DNA of 64,000 bases from the NCBI GenBank assembly GCA_946403085.1, contig CAMIYM010000007.1, positions 62,001-126,000 on the forward strand, given 5' to 3'. Origin of the DNA: an uncultured Clostridia bacterium. Lineage in GTDB: Bacteria; Bacillota; Clostridia; Saccharofermentanales; Saccharofermentanaceae. Every line of letters begins with the position of its first letter. Positions within the stretch are counted from its first letter, which is position 1. This document shows positions 43,610-53,190 of this stretch, in pieces. The translations under genes were made by a program, and so were the position numbers. The notes under the pieces are model-generated. The model did no database searches. It was not told the DNA's origin and was given only the letters and a program-made list of their open reading frames with translations.

Positions 43610-43807
43610 TTATGTTACCTCATTTTTCTTCTTGAAAGACGCAAACTTCCAGAACTCATAGATCGTCATGTAAACTGAAACCATCATGAACCAGACCATA
43701 AACACATGGAAATACTTAGCCATATAGATCACATAACCGATCGTTGCCAGAGAAGTTATGGCCGCAATAAGATGCCACCATCTGCTCTTCATGAATTCTC
43801 TGATCAT
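43610..43807 (-). CDS. Small two-helix membrane protein
   Basis: 65 residues. Basic start MIREFMKSRWWHL, two membrane segments (about 10-27 and 31-50) and tail KKKNEVT. ATG at 43807 is chosen since AGGAGG sits 9 bases upstream; the open frame extends 12 codons further without a ribosome site. First gene of the unit with LytTR and DUF3021 (30-base gap), so a third component of that module. No known family. Confidence 0.7.
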   Translation of the reverse strand: MIREFMKSRWWHLIAAITSLATIGYVIYMAKYFHVFMVWFMMVSVYMTIYEFWKFASFKKKNEVT

Positions 43808-43925
43808 TTCTATCACCTCCTGCTTCCTTGTTTGTAGCCACATAGTAGCAAAGGCCTTTCATCCTGTATCGCGAAAAGCGGTAAGTGGCAGATTTTCGAT
43901 GGTGAAATGCAAAAATCGGATTATA

Positions 43926-43953
43926 TTGCTAATCTCCCGCGAAAAAGTATAAA
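43926..43953 (+). promoter_or_regulatory. Promoter of the alanine/sodium symporter
   Basis: TTGCTA, 16-base spacer, TATAAA (43948-43953), about 25 bases ahead of the ATG. Confidence 0.45.
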
Positions 43954-43981
43954 ATAAACCATTCCTCAGAGGAGACATGTT

Positions 43982-45556
43982 ATGGACGGCAATTTTTGGG
44001 ACACGCTCGCAGGCATTAATGATGTAATCAACGAATTCGTATGGGTAAAGATCGGTATTGTTCTTCTGATAGGAACAGGAATCCTTATGACAGTACTTAC
44101 CGGTTTTTTCCAGATTACACATATAAGACACTGGTTTAAGAAAACAATCGGAAGCCTTTTTGACAAGAAAGTAATCTCACACACCAACGAGAAAGCTTCC
44201 ATCTCACAGTTCCAGGCTCTCTGCACTGCACTTGCAGCCACAGTAGGTGTCGGCAACATAGCCGGTGTATCCGCTGCGATCATGACAGGCGGTCCCGGTG
44301 CTGTATTCTGGATGTGGGTCGCTGCATTCTTCGGAATGATGACCAACTATTCAGAGAACATCCTCGGAATCTACTACAGAAGAAAGAATCACGAGGGCGA
44401 ATGGTCAGGCGGCGCCATGTATTATCTTCAGGATGGTCTTGGCGGTTATCCCCACATGAAGGTCTTAGGAAAGATCCTTGCTGTTATTTTCGCTGTCTGT
44501 GCGGCCCTGGCATCATTTGGAATAGGCAACATGGGACAGGTTAACAAGATCGTTATTAACTTAACTTCCGCCTTTGATATTAAGCCTTTATCATCCAAGG
44601 TCCTTTATACATCAGGTGATTCAAGTGTCACCCTATATATGCTCATAGTAGGCATCATCCTTATGGTACTGGTCGGTTTCGTTGTCCTCGGAGGTCTTAA
44701 GAGGATAGCTAACGTAGCTGAGACAGTCGTACCTCTTATGGTCATCCTGTTCGTACTGGGAAGTGTGATCATCATTGTTGCCAACTATAGAGGCATCCTC
44801 CCTGCTTTTAAGGCTATCTTCACTATGGCATTTTCCAGGCAGGCTGCCTGGGGCGGTGCCACAGGTGTTGCTTTCAAGACGATAATCACCCAGGGATGCA
44901 AGCGCGGAGTATTCTCCAATGAGGCAGGCCTTGGTTCATCTGTAATGGTTCACAGCAACTCAAATGTTAAAGAGCCCGTTAAACAGGGCCTTTGGGGCAT
45001 CTTTGAAGTCTTTGCAGACACCATGGTCGTCTGCTCCATGACAGCCCTTACCATCCTCACATCAGGTGTCATAGACCTTACGACAGGTGCTACAGACACA
45101 TCATCTGATGCCACGCTCGTTGCTGAAGCATTCAATACGATCTTCAAGATCGGGAACTTCGAATTCGGCAGGATCTTTATAGCACTTGCCATTCTCTGCT
45201 TTGCATTCACTACGATCCTCGGATGGTCACACTATGGCTCAAAAGCAGTTGAATATCTTGCAGGCAGACATGCTCCTGTGATTACAAAGATCTATAAGGT
45301 CCTGTTCGTTCTCATGATCCTCTCAGGAGCTCTCATGACATCTTCGATTGCCTGGGATATCTCTGACACTTTCAACGGACTTATGATGATCCCTAACCTC
45401 ATTGGCGTACTTGCAATGAGTCCCGTGGTAATGAAGCTTACAAGGAATTATGTGGACCGACGTCTTCACGGCAAAAAGATCGAGCCCATGCTCTCATACG
45501 ATCCCAAGACACAGGCTGAACACGCTAAGGTTATAGAGGAGACCGGAGAAGACTGA
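43982..45556 (+). CDS. Alanine/glycine:sodium symporter (AGCS family)
   Basis: 524 residues with about eleven membrane segments. Family marks: LCTALAATVGVGNIAGV near residue 80, GGPGAVFWMWVAAFFGMMTN near 100, GGAMYYLQDGLGG near 145 and KRGVFSNEAGLGSS near 305. Imports alanine or glycine with sodium. ATG at 43982 with GAGGAG. Single gene; convergent with the diguanylate cyclase gene. Confidence 0.95.
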   Translation: MDGNFWDTLAGINDVINEFVWVKIGIVLLIGTGILMTVLTGFFQITHIRHWFKKTIGSLFDKKVISHTNEKASISQFQALCTALAATVGVGNIAGVSAAIMTGGPGAVFWMWVAAFFGMMTNYSENILGIYYRRKNHEGEWSGGAMYYLQDGLGGYPHMKVLGKILAVIFAVCAALASFGIGNMGQVNKIVINLTSAFDIKPLSSKVLYTSGDSSVTLYMLIVGIILMVLVGFVVLGGLKRIANVAETVVPLMVILFVLGSVIIIVANYRGILPAFKAIFTMAFSRQAAWGGATGVAFKTIITQGCKRGVFSNEAGLGSSVMVHSNSNVKEPVKQGLWGIFEVFADTMVVCSMTALTILTSGVIDLTTGATDTSSDATLVAEAFNTIFKIGNFEFGRIFIALAILCFAFTTILGWSHYGSKAVEYLAGRHAPVITKIYKVLFVLMILSGALMTSSIAWDISDTFNGLMMIPNLIGVLAMSPVVMKLTRNYVDRRLHGKKIEPMLSYDPKTQAEHAKVIEETGED

Positions 45557-45567
45557 TCAGGTTTTTA

Positions 45568-47001
45568 TCAGCCGTTTTCTGATTCCTGATTCTTATCTTC
45601 ATCCTTCTCGGAAATTGCCGTGAGCTTAAGCGCAGCAAGTCCATCAAGGTCGTCCGAGTAGAAGCGGCATCCGTTTCTGCCATTCTCTTTTACATAATAA
45701 AGCGCAGTATCGGCACGGTGGAATAATACGTCAGGATCAAGCTGCTTGTCACAGAATGCGACACCGACGCTTAATGTGACTGGCGGGCAGTTATCGACTG
45801 TTCCGCTCAGATCTTCGTTGATCCTCTTCATCTTATTCTCGATAAGCACGCTCGGATCACCGACGATATGGACCATCAGTACCAGGAATTCATCTCCGCC
45901 GATACGGCAGATATAGTCATCGGAACGGAATGAACGCTTAAGTGTATTAGCAACTCTCTTAAGCACCATGTCACCTACTTTATGGCCATAAGTATCATTA
46001 ACCTGCTTGAACTTGTCAGCATCGATGATCATCATGGCGGTCGTAGTCAGATCCACACTGTTCTTGATGATCTCATAGCCTGCCCTGTTATATACGCCCG
46101 TAAGAGCATCGTGTGAGGCTTTGTAGTTTAGGTTGGAGATACTGTTCCTGTATGCGTTATACATGACGTTATATGCGCCTGCCAGATAACGGAATTCGGA
46201 AGCTCCGATAATCGGGATGTTCTCATCCTTCTTGATATGGTCAACAGCCTTGATTACAGGATCGATTCCAAGATGCATATGGACCCAGATATTCACGATG
46301 ATAAGTAAGGTCTGGACCATGATAAGTATCATTACGCTGATAAGTGCCCTTTTCGCAACGCTCTCCATGCCCTGCTGGGAAGTAAACGTAGAGCTCTTAA
46401 GAGCCTTAAGACAGTCATTTAAGTTCCTGCGGATCTCATTCTTCTGAAAATAGTAATCCGTGTTATGAACCATCTTCATGGCAAGCTCGATCTTTTCATC
46501 CGGACTTAATGCCGCATCCTCAGCCCTAAGGACGACATCTTTGATCTGCTCAGGGATATTCTTATCTCCTTTGGCCTCCAGGACGAGACGCATGGCATAA
46601 TATTCGCGTTTCATAAGTTCCTGTGAATGGCGCAGACTGTCTTTCAGTTCATAGTAAGCAAGAGAGTTCGGCATTACGGCTTCAATGGATTCGATAGCTT
46701 TCTCTCTTCTCTGAACACTTAATGCCTCATGAAAATAGTTCTCGAGATAGACACGCTCACCGATGACCGTATAGCACTGGACTTCTTCTGTCAGATAGTC
46801 AGAGGCATCCATAAGAGAAAGCGCCTGTTCTTCAAGTTCAATATAATTATCGGTGGATCTTTCCAGTTCATGGAAGTTCATGAAGGCGCGTGCAGATGCG
46901 AAAACAAGCACTCCGGTTATGATGATCGAAGCTATAAGCAAGATCCTGGATGTGATCTTCAAGGACAGGCCCTGTTCCTTGATCTTTCTGAAAACAGACA
47001 T
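45568..47001 (-). CDS. Membrane-bound diguanylate cyclase with I-site
   Basis: 477 residues. Membrane segment near 17-38, an extracytoplasmic four-helix-type sensor (about 40-215) rich in Glu/Lys, a second membrane segment near 222-246, a HAMP-like linker, and a GGDEF domain with RIGGDEFLVLMV near 367. The inhibitory RxxD site is present as RSDD five residues before GGDEF, unlike the enzyme at 16581-17987. ATG at 47001 chosen for GGAGG seven bases upstream; the longer frame from 47082 has none. Produces cyclic-di-GMP in response to an outside signal. Confidence 0.9.
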   Translation of the reverse strand: MSVFRKIKEQGLSLKITSRILLIASIIITGVLVFASARAFMNFHELERSTDNYIELEEQALSLMDASDYLTEEVQCYTVIGERVYLENYFHEALSVQRREKAIESIEAVMPNSLAYYELKDSLRHSQELMKREYYAMRLVLEAKGDKNIPEQIKDVVLRAEDAALSPDEKIELAMKMVHNTDYYFQKNEIRRNLNDCLKALKSSTFTSQQGMESVAKRALISVMILIMVQTLLIIVNIWVHMHLGIDPVIKAVDHIKKDENIPIIGASEFRYLAGAYNVMYNAYRNSISNLNYKASHDALTGVYNRAGYEIIKNSVDLTTTAMMIIDADKFKQVNDTYGHKVGDMVLKRVANTLKRSFRSDDYICRIGGDEFLVLMVHIVGDPSVLIENKMKRINEDLSGTVDNCPPVTLSVGVAFCDKQLDPDVLFHRADTALYYVKENGRNGCRFYSDDLDGLAALKLTAISEKDEDKNQESENG

Positions 47002-47194
47002 CCACCGGCCTCCAAGAGCGTGCGAAATACATATTGGTGAGACAATCTCACATTTGTAATTATAATTATTGCGCGTAAACACACAACAAACAAAATGTTA
47101 AAAAAATCACACACAAACTAAAACAAGTTGTTTCCATCCTCCTGATAAATATAAGATATAATCAATAAAACATCTTGGGATCAGAGGTCACGGA

Positions 47195-48196
47195 ATGAGC
47201 GAGAGACAGCATTTGCTTGATTTTATGAAATTCGCCGGTATCTTCGGCGTGATCTTCGTTCATTTCGAATGGCCTGGCATCTTCGGAAGCGTTCTGAGCA
47301 TGATAGGGCTCGTCGGAGTTGTTCTCTTCTTCATTATCAGCGGCTATTACAGTTACGATAAGGACGATGAAGCATCCTCAAGGAAATATCTCAAGCACTT
47401 CAGGAAGAACGGCATTCAGTTCCTTATTGCCGTGATAACTTATATAGTCGTTACCGCTGTCTGTCATCTCATAAAAGGCACTCTTGCTGACTGGATCGTA
47501 AGGTTCAGGGATCCTTCCGTCTATTTAAGAATGCTTATTCTTGGGGATTTTGACATAATCAACGGTTCCATATTCTGGTTCATGTCAGGGCTACTCTATT
47601 CATATCTTGTACTCGCCCTATTCCGCAAGCTTCACATCATGAAGGCCGCGTATGTGCTTATGCCGTTCCTTGCAGTTTTATATGTATTTACTGAGTCCTA
47701 TATCGCCACTACAGGAGGAGACTGGCATATATACTGTTTCTTCCCTATCCGCGCCCTGCCTTTTGTCACGCTTGGTGATTACATCGCATACCGCAGGGAC
47801 AAGACTCCATCAAAGAGTTCTTCAACAGTCCTTTTCGGTATTCTCGCAGCCATATCGTATATTCTCACTGTTGCAGCTGAGACCTTAGTTCCGGGAGGCA
47901 TGAAAGTTACATCCGTTTTCAGGGTATTATGCGCCACATTTGCATTCCTGTTTGCTCTTAATTATCCGAACAGGAAGATCAGTAAAAGAATAGAGTTTGC
48001 CGGAGCCAATTATACGACTCACATCTACCTCTATCACTTCATAATAGGATTTGTGATCATATTCTTTTTTATGCCGGATTCACAGGACACCTGGACTATC
48101 TGGAACATCCTTCTCCCGTTTATAGTCTTCGCACTGTCTTTGATCCTTGCAGCAATAATCTGCAAAGTCAGATCCGTACTGAAGAAAGCTAAGTAA
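47195..48196 (+). CDS. Acyltransferase 3 family membrane protein
   Basis: 333 residues with about ten membrane segments. N-terminal RQHLLDFMKFAGIFGVIFVHF with the conserved His, and VGVVLFFIISGYY near 45, are typical of the acyltransferase-3 (OafA/WecH-like) family that O-acetylates surface sugars or lipids. ATG at 47195 with AGAGG. Stands alone; convergent with the histidine kinase gene, where an inverted AGGTTCAG/CTGAACCT (48196-48229) may act as a weak terminator. Confidence 0.87.
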   Translation: MSERQHLLDFMKFAGIFGVIFVHFEWPGIFGSVLSMIGLVGVVLFFIISGYYSYDKDDEASSRKYLKHFRKNGIQFLIAVITYIVVTAVCHLIKGTLADWIVRFRDPSVYLRMLILGDFDIINGSIFWFMSGLLYSYLVLALFRKLHIMKAAYVLMPFLAVLYVFTESYIATTGGDWHIYCFFPIRALPFVTLGDYIAYRRDKTPSKSSSTVLFGILAAISYILTVAAETLVPGGMKVTSVFRVLCATFAFLFALNYPNRKISKRIEFAGANYTTHIYLYHFIIGFVIIFFFMPDSQDTWTIWNILLPFIVFALSLILAAIICKVRSVLKKAK

Positions 48197-48205
48197 GGTT
48201 CAGTC

Positions 48206-49120
48206 TTAAGCGTTCTGCTTTCTGAACCTGACTATGACAGACAGTATTCCGTCTTTTAATTCAGAATCGATCGTACCACCATTAACCGTGATAAGTTCCT
48301 TAGCGATCGAAAAGCCTAATCCCGTGGAAACGCTTCCCTCTTTTACGGTATAGTATCTGTCAAAAAGCTTCGCAGCCGACACAGGTGTAAGGTCAGGGGC
48401 AGGATTACTGAACACCGCACATCCGTCATTATCAAGCTTCACATCAAAAGAGCCATCGGCATATTTGATCGCATTTCCTATGATGTTCTCGAAAATACGG
48501 TTCGCGCTCTTTCTGTCACATAAGACCATGACAGGCTCTTCCGGAAGTTCGATCTGAGGTTCAATATTCTTTTTCTTAAATGCAGCATAAAAAGAAAGAA
48601 TACATTCCTCAAACACGCGGCAGATATCAATTGGCTCCGATGAAGAAAAATCATTTTGTACTTTATAGTTAGCCTGGTCGGAAGATGTGCTGTATTTGAA
48701 CAGTTCGTCAGCCAGTTCACTAAGAGATATGGTTCTGTTCTTGATGCGCTCCAAGTACTTTGCCTTCATCTCCTCATCTTTCTCTTCCGCCATAAGATCC
48801 AGATATGAATTGATAGCAGTTAGAGGTGTTCTAATATCATGGGAAATACCGGTTACGGCTTCCGATACTTTTCTATTGCCGTCTATATACTGGTTACGCT
48901 CTTTCTGAAGCTCAATGATCTCACGGTTGATCTTCTCTGCAGCACGTCTGGCATGAGGATCTGATGTAGTAAGTGTGACCGGGATCTGCGTCTCACATTT
49001 GACCTGGTCTTCGATGTTCTCTGTAAGTTCATCAAAACCGCGCCTTAAAAGAACGATCTTAATGACCGCTATGACAAGAAGAATGGCAAGAACAACACAA
49101 AGAACAATAAGTACAGGCAA
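48206..49120 (-). CDS. Sensor histidine kinase of exporter system C
   Basis: 304 residues. One N-terminal membrane segment (about 2-24) and no extracellular domain, an intramembrane-sensing layout. H-box GISHDIRTPLTAINSYLDLM with His 94, N-box IIGNAIKYAD near 218, and STGLGFSIAKELI (G2 box) near 275; the G1 box is degenerate. The start must be TTG at 49120, since an in-frame stop lies three codons upstream; AAAGGAA is 11 bases before it. Last gene of the regulator-exporter cluster, resembling bacitracin/lantibiotic-response systems where the exporter takes part in sensing. Confidence 0.87.
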   Translation of the reverse strand: MPVLIVLCVVLAILLVIAVIKIVLLRRGFDELTENIEDQVKCETQIPVTLTTSDPHARRAAEKINREIIELQKERNQYIDGNRKVSEAVTGISHDIRTPLTAINSYLDLMAEEKDEEMKAKYLERIKNRTISLSELADELFKYSTSSDQANYKVQNDFSSSEPIDICRVFEECILSFYAAFKKKNIEPQIELPEEPVMVLCDRKSANRIFENIIGNAIKYADGSFDVKLDNDGCAVFSNPAPDLTPVSAAKLFDRYYTVKEGSVSTGLGFSIAKELITVNGGTIDSELKDGILSVIVRFRKQNA

Positions 49121-49182
49121 ACCGGGTCAGTTCCTTTATCAAGATATGGATAATGATACCACAAGGGAACATCATCAAGGCA

Positions 49183-50292
49183 TCAGCCATGGATCTCACG
49201 TTTACGGAAGATAAGAACTCCTGCACAAGTCGATGCAAGTATCCAGAAAACATTACTTGCGATATTGATCCCCATGAGCCCATCCCGAAAATATAAATAA
49301 CTATATGATCCTTGCGGTATCAACCGGGGAAACAGTGCAGGATCAAGGTATATCAAAGTGATCAATGTATTTTTGAGAGCAGGATCAAGCCTGCTTTCCG
49401 GGATAGCAAGTACACATCTGTCTTCGTAATAAGTTTCAATCCCACACTTAGACAGATTAAATCTATGATTAAAGGCATTTGGCCCTTTTTCCCTGAACAA
49501 CTCATAAAATTCCTTGTCAGAACTTTCGACATATACATAGGAAGCCTCAATGTGCTCCATTAAAGGCCCAGTAACAGGTGTAAAAGCAAATACTGCTATA
49601 AGAAATCCTGCTATGACTACAGCCATAGTTTTACGGCTGATAAACATTACAGCCACACTAAGTGACGATACAAAAAAGATCACCAAGAGATCCAATAACA
49701 AAAGCATTGCAATTACCGGGAAATATATGGGTGGTTTCCAGCTATAGCAAAACCACATTATTGCCAATATAAGTATATTCAGAAGATACAATGCAGCATC
49801 GATCATAAAAGCCATCAATAAAGATGACAGATATATGCTGCTCCTTGAATGCCCGCACGCTATAAGATTCTTGATCGTTCCGTTGCTGAACATCCTGCCG
49901 AAAAAGATTGGAATGAATAATACTGCAAATATAACAGGGATATAGTACTGAAAACCTAATTCAGCGACAATGCTTAACATTTCATAATACACAACGCTAT
50001 CCTTTCCGGTAATAGCATCGTAAGAATCCTGAGGGATAGGTTCATCATAGCATCTGTAAATATCATAAGCATTAAGATCTTTACTCTCAAACCTGTAGTT
50101 TCTAAGCTCATCCAGATTCAGCATGCGCTCGACTCCGTTATGTGTGACATGATATCCGCCGCTTACAACAGAATCAACTGCCAGCAATTCATAGTTGAAC
50201 AGTATAGAAGATACGACGAACAAAGCCAGGAGCACCCAGATCTCCCAACTCCTGAACAGCCTGAATAAGAATCCCGATAATATCTTCTTCAT
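49183..50292 (-). CDS. ABC exporter permease C3
   Basis: 369 residues, ABC-2 type: membrane segment near 18-36, a polar outside stretch (about 37-110) with YRFESKDLNAYDIYRCYDEP, then a cluster of segments (about 125-245), a second outside loop and a final segment. Clearly paralogous to permease C2 (50312-51424): shared MKKILS start, RFES-D-A-D-YR-EPIPQ-S block, GRMFS-GTIKNL--GHS and RDGLM--NIA-N near the end. ATG at 50292, 19 bases after C2. Confidence 0.84.
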   Translation of the reverse strand: MKKILSGFLFRLFRSWEIWVLLALFVVSSILFNYELLAVDSVVSGGYHVTHNGVERMLNLDELRNYRFESKDLNAYDIYRCYDEPIPQDSYDAITGKDSVVYYEMLSIVAELGFQYYIPVIFAVLFIPIFFGRMFSNGTIKNLIACGHSRSSIYLSSLLMAFMIDAALYLLNILILAIMWFCYSWKPPIYFPVIAMLLLLDLLVIFFVSSLSVAVMFISRKTMAVVIAGFLIAVFAFTPVTGPLMEHIEASYVYVESSDKEFYELFREKGPNAFNHRFNLSKCGIETYYEDRCVLAIPESRLDPALKNTLITLIYLDPALFPRLIPQGSYSYLYFRDGLMGINIASNVFWILASTCAGVLIFRKREIHG

Positions 50293-50311
50293 ATGCTTGG
50301 TTTACCTTATA

Positions 50312-51424
50312 TCAGCAATGTATTTCCCGCTTTCTGAACACGGCAAGGCCGATACATGAACTAAGCAGAATATATACAGCATTATTAGCAATATTGACTG
50401 CCATAAGGCCGTCTCTGTACATCAAATATGCAGGACACTGCGTAAATTCTGAAAAATGGGAAATCAATGCGGGATCTGCATAAACTGTTGTAAGCAGAAA
50501 GTACTTTAATACCGGATTCATTGTGCCATTCGGATAAGGAGCAATCTCCCTGTCTCCATAAAACACTCTGTAATCCGTATTAAGATAATCGTATTTTTCT
50601 AGCAGATTATTCCAACCGACTTCCTGGACCAGTTTCCAGTCCTCTTTATATTGATCAGAGGGGACCATGTGATCTTGTATGATCATCCCGACAGACAACA
50701 TACTTACAGATGTAAAAACAAGAGCTAAAATAACAAAACCCGCTATAACTGTCACGGTCTTTTTCCCGCTTATAAAAAGGAACGCTAAAAGGATCGATGT
50801 TACAGACAAAAGAATAAAAGTACTTACACCAAACAAAGTAATCAGCAAAGGCAGATATACCGGAGGTTTCCATTGAAAGCATAGCCACATGAGAACATAT
50901 ATGCCTGAATGAACAAGCATCATCAGAATATCAAGAACAAAGGTGAAAATAAGAGAAGAAAAATAGATCTTCGCCTTTGAGTGTCCTGACGACAGGAGGT
51001 TCTTAATTGTTCCATCACTGAACATCCTTCCGAAAAACAATGGAACAAAGACTGCCATCAATATACATGGCAACACATAGAGTCCACTGATATTGTCAAG
51101 AATGATGGTAATCTCTTCTCTAACCTGATTATTCGGTTGGCTTAGCTTATCAAATGACTCCTGCGGGATCGGTTCAACACAGAATCTATATGCATCAAAT
51201 GCACTGATGTCCATGCTCTCAAAGCGGTATGGCCTAAGTTCCTCACCTGTAAGATCTCTTCCGGTTCCATTTTCCTCAACATAAACCGGACCATTGATAA
51301 CCGGCTCGCGTTTGATAATAAGATAGTTGGAAAACACAGAGAAAACAAACAGTACAGCAAGAAGGATCAGAGTCTCATAACTCTTAAGCATCCTGAAAAA
51401 ATAACTTGATAATATCTTCTTCAT
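50312..51424 (-). CDS. ABC exporter permease C2
   Basis: 370 residues, tandem paralog of C3 with the same membrane layout and the conserved block FFGRMFSDGTIKNLLSSGHS near residue 130, matching the GHSRASIY-type coupling segment also seen in permease A (GRDYSDGIVRNKIIAGHSRA). It follows permease C1 by 3 bases. Probably forms a heteromeric exporter with C1, C3 and the ATPase, though a C2/C3 pair alone is possible. Confidence 0.84.
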   Translation of the reverse strand: MKKILSSYFFRMLKSYETLILLAVLFVFSVFSNYLIIKREPVINGPVYVEENGTGRDLTGEELRPYRFESMDISAFDAYRFCVEPIPQESFDKLSQPNNQVREEITIILDNISGLYVLPCILMAVFVPLFFGRMFSDGTIKNLLSSGHSKAKIYFSSLIFTFVLDILMMLVHSGIYVLMWLCFQWKPPVYLPLLITLFGVSTFILLSVTSILLAFLFISGKKTVTVIAGFVILALVFTSVSMLSVGMIIQDHMVPSDQYKEDWKLVQEVGWNNLLEKYDYLNTDYRVFYGDREIAPYPNGTMNPVLKYFLLTTVYADPALISHFSEFTQCPAYLMYRDGLMAVNIANNAVYILLSSCIGLAVFRKREIHC

Positions 51425-51427
51425 AGG

Positions 51428-52273
51428 TTATGACAATTCTTTCTTCTTGATGGCAGCAATTCCAGCTGCTGTTGATACAGCAACTACTGTTCCTGCGGCA
51501 ATCGCTACATTGGAAGTGATCTTTTCGGGCTTTGCCTCTAAGGAATCAGTAAAAGTAAACGGAGCTGTCTCCGACAGGAACACCAATATCTTTCTTGGAG
51601 TGCCGCTGACATACTCTGGATTCAGCACCCATTCCTCTTGTTTGGTCTCTTCATTTATCACCTTATATCTGTAAGGTTGGTTCAGTTTATCCTGATAGAA
51701 TCCACTTATGAATATCAAGGCCGGTATAAAAGCAAAAGCAATAACAAGGCCAAAAAACTTATTGCTGAACAGAAACTGCAGAAGATTAAAAAAAGCTGTA
51801 AATGCAACACTTACGATAAGAATACGCAAAAGTACGCATATCACAAGATCATCAAACCTGATATTGCTTCGGACTGAATAAAATCTTGCATATAAGAAGA
51901 TAATAAGTACGGAAGTCAAAAACATAATGATGGTCGCAAGAACAGATACGATCAGATCAGCCAAAAACACTTGAACTCTGGATAATCCCGTTGCTACTTT
52001 ATTGTTGATAGTACGGAAAGATAAATCATTTCCAGTAAAGCTTGTCGTAAAAACTGAACTTGCAAACGGCAAAATATACATGAGCTGTAAAACCGCAATT
52101 CCTATAAACTTCTGATCAAGGAATCTGGGTCTCTTAAAAGGAAAGATCTCATAGTACGCAACACCAGTATTGATCGTAAGAAGGATTCCGACAATTACAG
52201 AAAAGATCAATATCTTAGCCAGAAGACCCGTGCGCCTGAGTCTGAATAATGATGACCTCAAAGCACAGATCAT
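51428..52273 (-). CDS. ABC exporter permease C1
   Basis: 281 residues, shorter than C2 and C3, with about six membrane segments: near 20-40, 58-78, 105-130, 145-165, 172-190 and the C-terminal 250-272. Different family branch from C2/C3. ATG at 52273 overlaps the ATPase stop by 4 bases (ATGA), so it is the ATPase's coupled partner. Substrate unknown. Confidence 0.82.
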   Translation of the reverse strand: MICALRSSLFRLRRTGLLAKILIFSVIVGILLTINTGVAYYEIFPFKRPRFLDQKFIGIAVLQLMYILPFASSVFTTSFTGNDLSFRTINNKVATGLSRVQVFLADLIVSVLATIIMFLTSVLIIFLYARFYSVRSNIRFDDLVICVLLRILIVSVAFTAFFNLLQFLFSNKFFGLVIAFAFIPALIFISGFYQDKLNQPYRYKVINEETKQEEWVLNPEYVSGTPRKILVFLSETAPFTFTDSLEAKPEKITSNVAIAAGTVVAVSTAAGIAAIKKKELS

Positions 52274-53187
52274 ACGATACCGTCCTTTTTGGCAACAAGA
52301 TTCATGAAGTAACCTTCAAGGCTTTCGTTGTTATCTGAGATGGAAACCACTTCGACACCGGCTTCGTTTGCCAGTGCAATGATCCTGGTCGCCGAAATAT
52401 CAGAAAATATATCGACCGTCTCTTCATTCTCCACCTTATATTCAATTCCCTCCCGGTCAAACAAAGGACATAAGAGTTCTGTAGAAGTTACAACGAGCCT
52501 TGATGCTTTTCTGACTTTGCTCATGAGATCGTGACTGCTTAATGTCTGTAAGATCTCGCCTTTCTCGATAAAAGCATAATGAGTTGCAAGCTTGGATAAT
52601 TCCTCAAGAATATGACTCGAGATAAGTATGGTCGTATGTCTTTCATGATTGATCTTTAAAAGGATCTCACGCATCTGGATAATACCTTGCGGATCAAGAC
52701 CGTTGATAGGTTCATCAAGGATCAGGATATCCGGATTACCGCAAAGCGCTACGGCAATACCTAATCTCTGTCTCATACCAAGGGAGAATTTACCCGCCTT
52801 TTTCTTTCCGGTACCCTGAAGATCGACCAGTTCCAGAAGTTCTGGAATACTGTCATAAGAAGTCATTCCAAGATTAATATACTGAAGCTTTACATTGTCA
52901 TATGCTGACAGATTGCGGTAGATAGCTGGACTTTCGATGATCGATCCCATTCTCCTTCTTACACTTAGTATCTTTTTGTCCGTACTAGAGATACCGCTGA
53001 GGCTGTATGAGCCTGACGTCGGCTCAGCAAGACCTGTAACGATCCTCATAAGTGTTGTCTTACCGGCACCATTTCTTCCGACAAGGCCAAAAATAGAGCC
53101 CTTAGGTATATCCAGAGTCACACCCTTAAGCACGCTGAATTTTCCATACACCTTTGTCAGGTCTTTGATCGAAAGTACGCTTTCCAT
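52270..53187 (-). CDS. ABC exporter ATPase, BcrA-like (system C)
   Basis: 305 residues. Walker A GRNGAGKTT near 38, signature FSLGMRQRLGIAVA near 137, Walker B ILILDEPINGLDPQG near 160, H-loop SSHILEE near 195, and the BcrA-type C-terminus ending LEGYFMNLVAKKD. Very like the ATPase of system A. ATG at 53187, 3 bases after the response regulator stop. Such ATPases power bacitracin or lantibiotic exporters; the adjacent two-component genes support a detoxification role. Confidence 0.9.
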   Translation of the reverse strand: MESVLSIKDLTKVYGKFSVLKGVTLDIPKGSIFGLVGRNGAGKTTLMRIVTGLAEPTSGSYSLSGISSTDKKILSVRRRMGSIIESPAIYRNLSAYDNVKLQYINLGMTSYDSIPELLELVDLQGTGKKKAGKFSLGMRQRLGIAVALCGNPDILILDEPINGLDPQGIIQMREILLKINHERHTTILISSHILEELSKLATHYAFIEKGEILQTLSSHDLMSKVRKASRLVVTSTELLCPLFDREGIEYKVENEETVDIFSDISATRIIALANEAGVEVVSISDNNESLEGYFMNLVAKKDGIV

Positions 53188-53190
53188 TTA

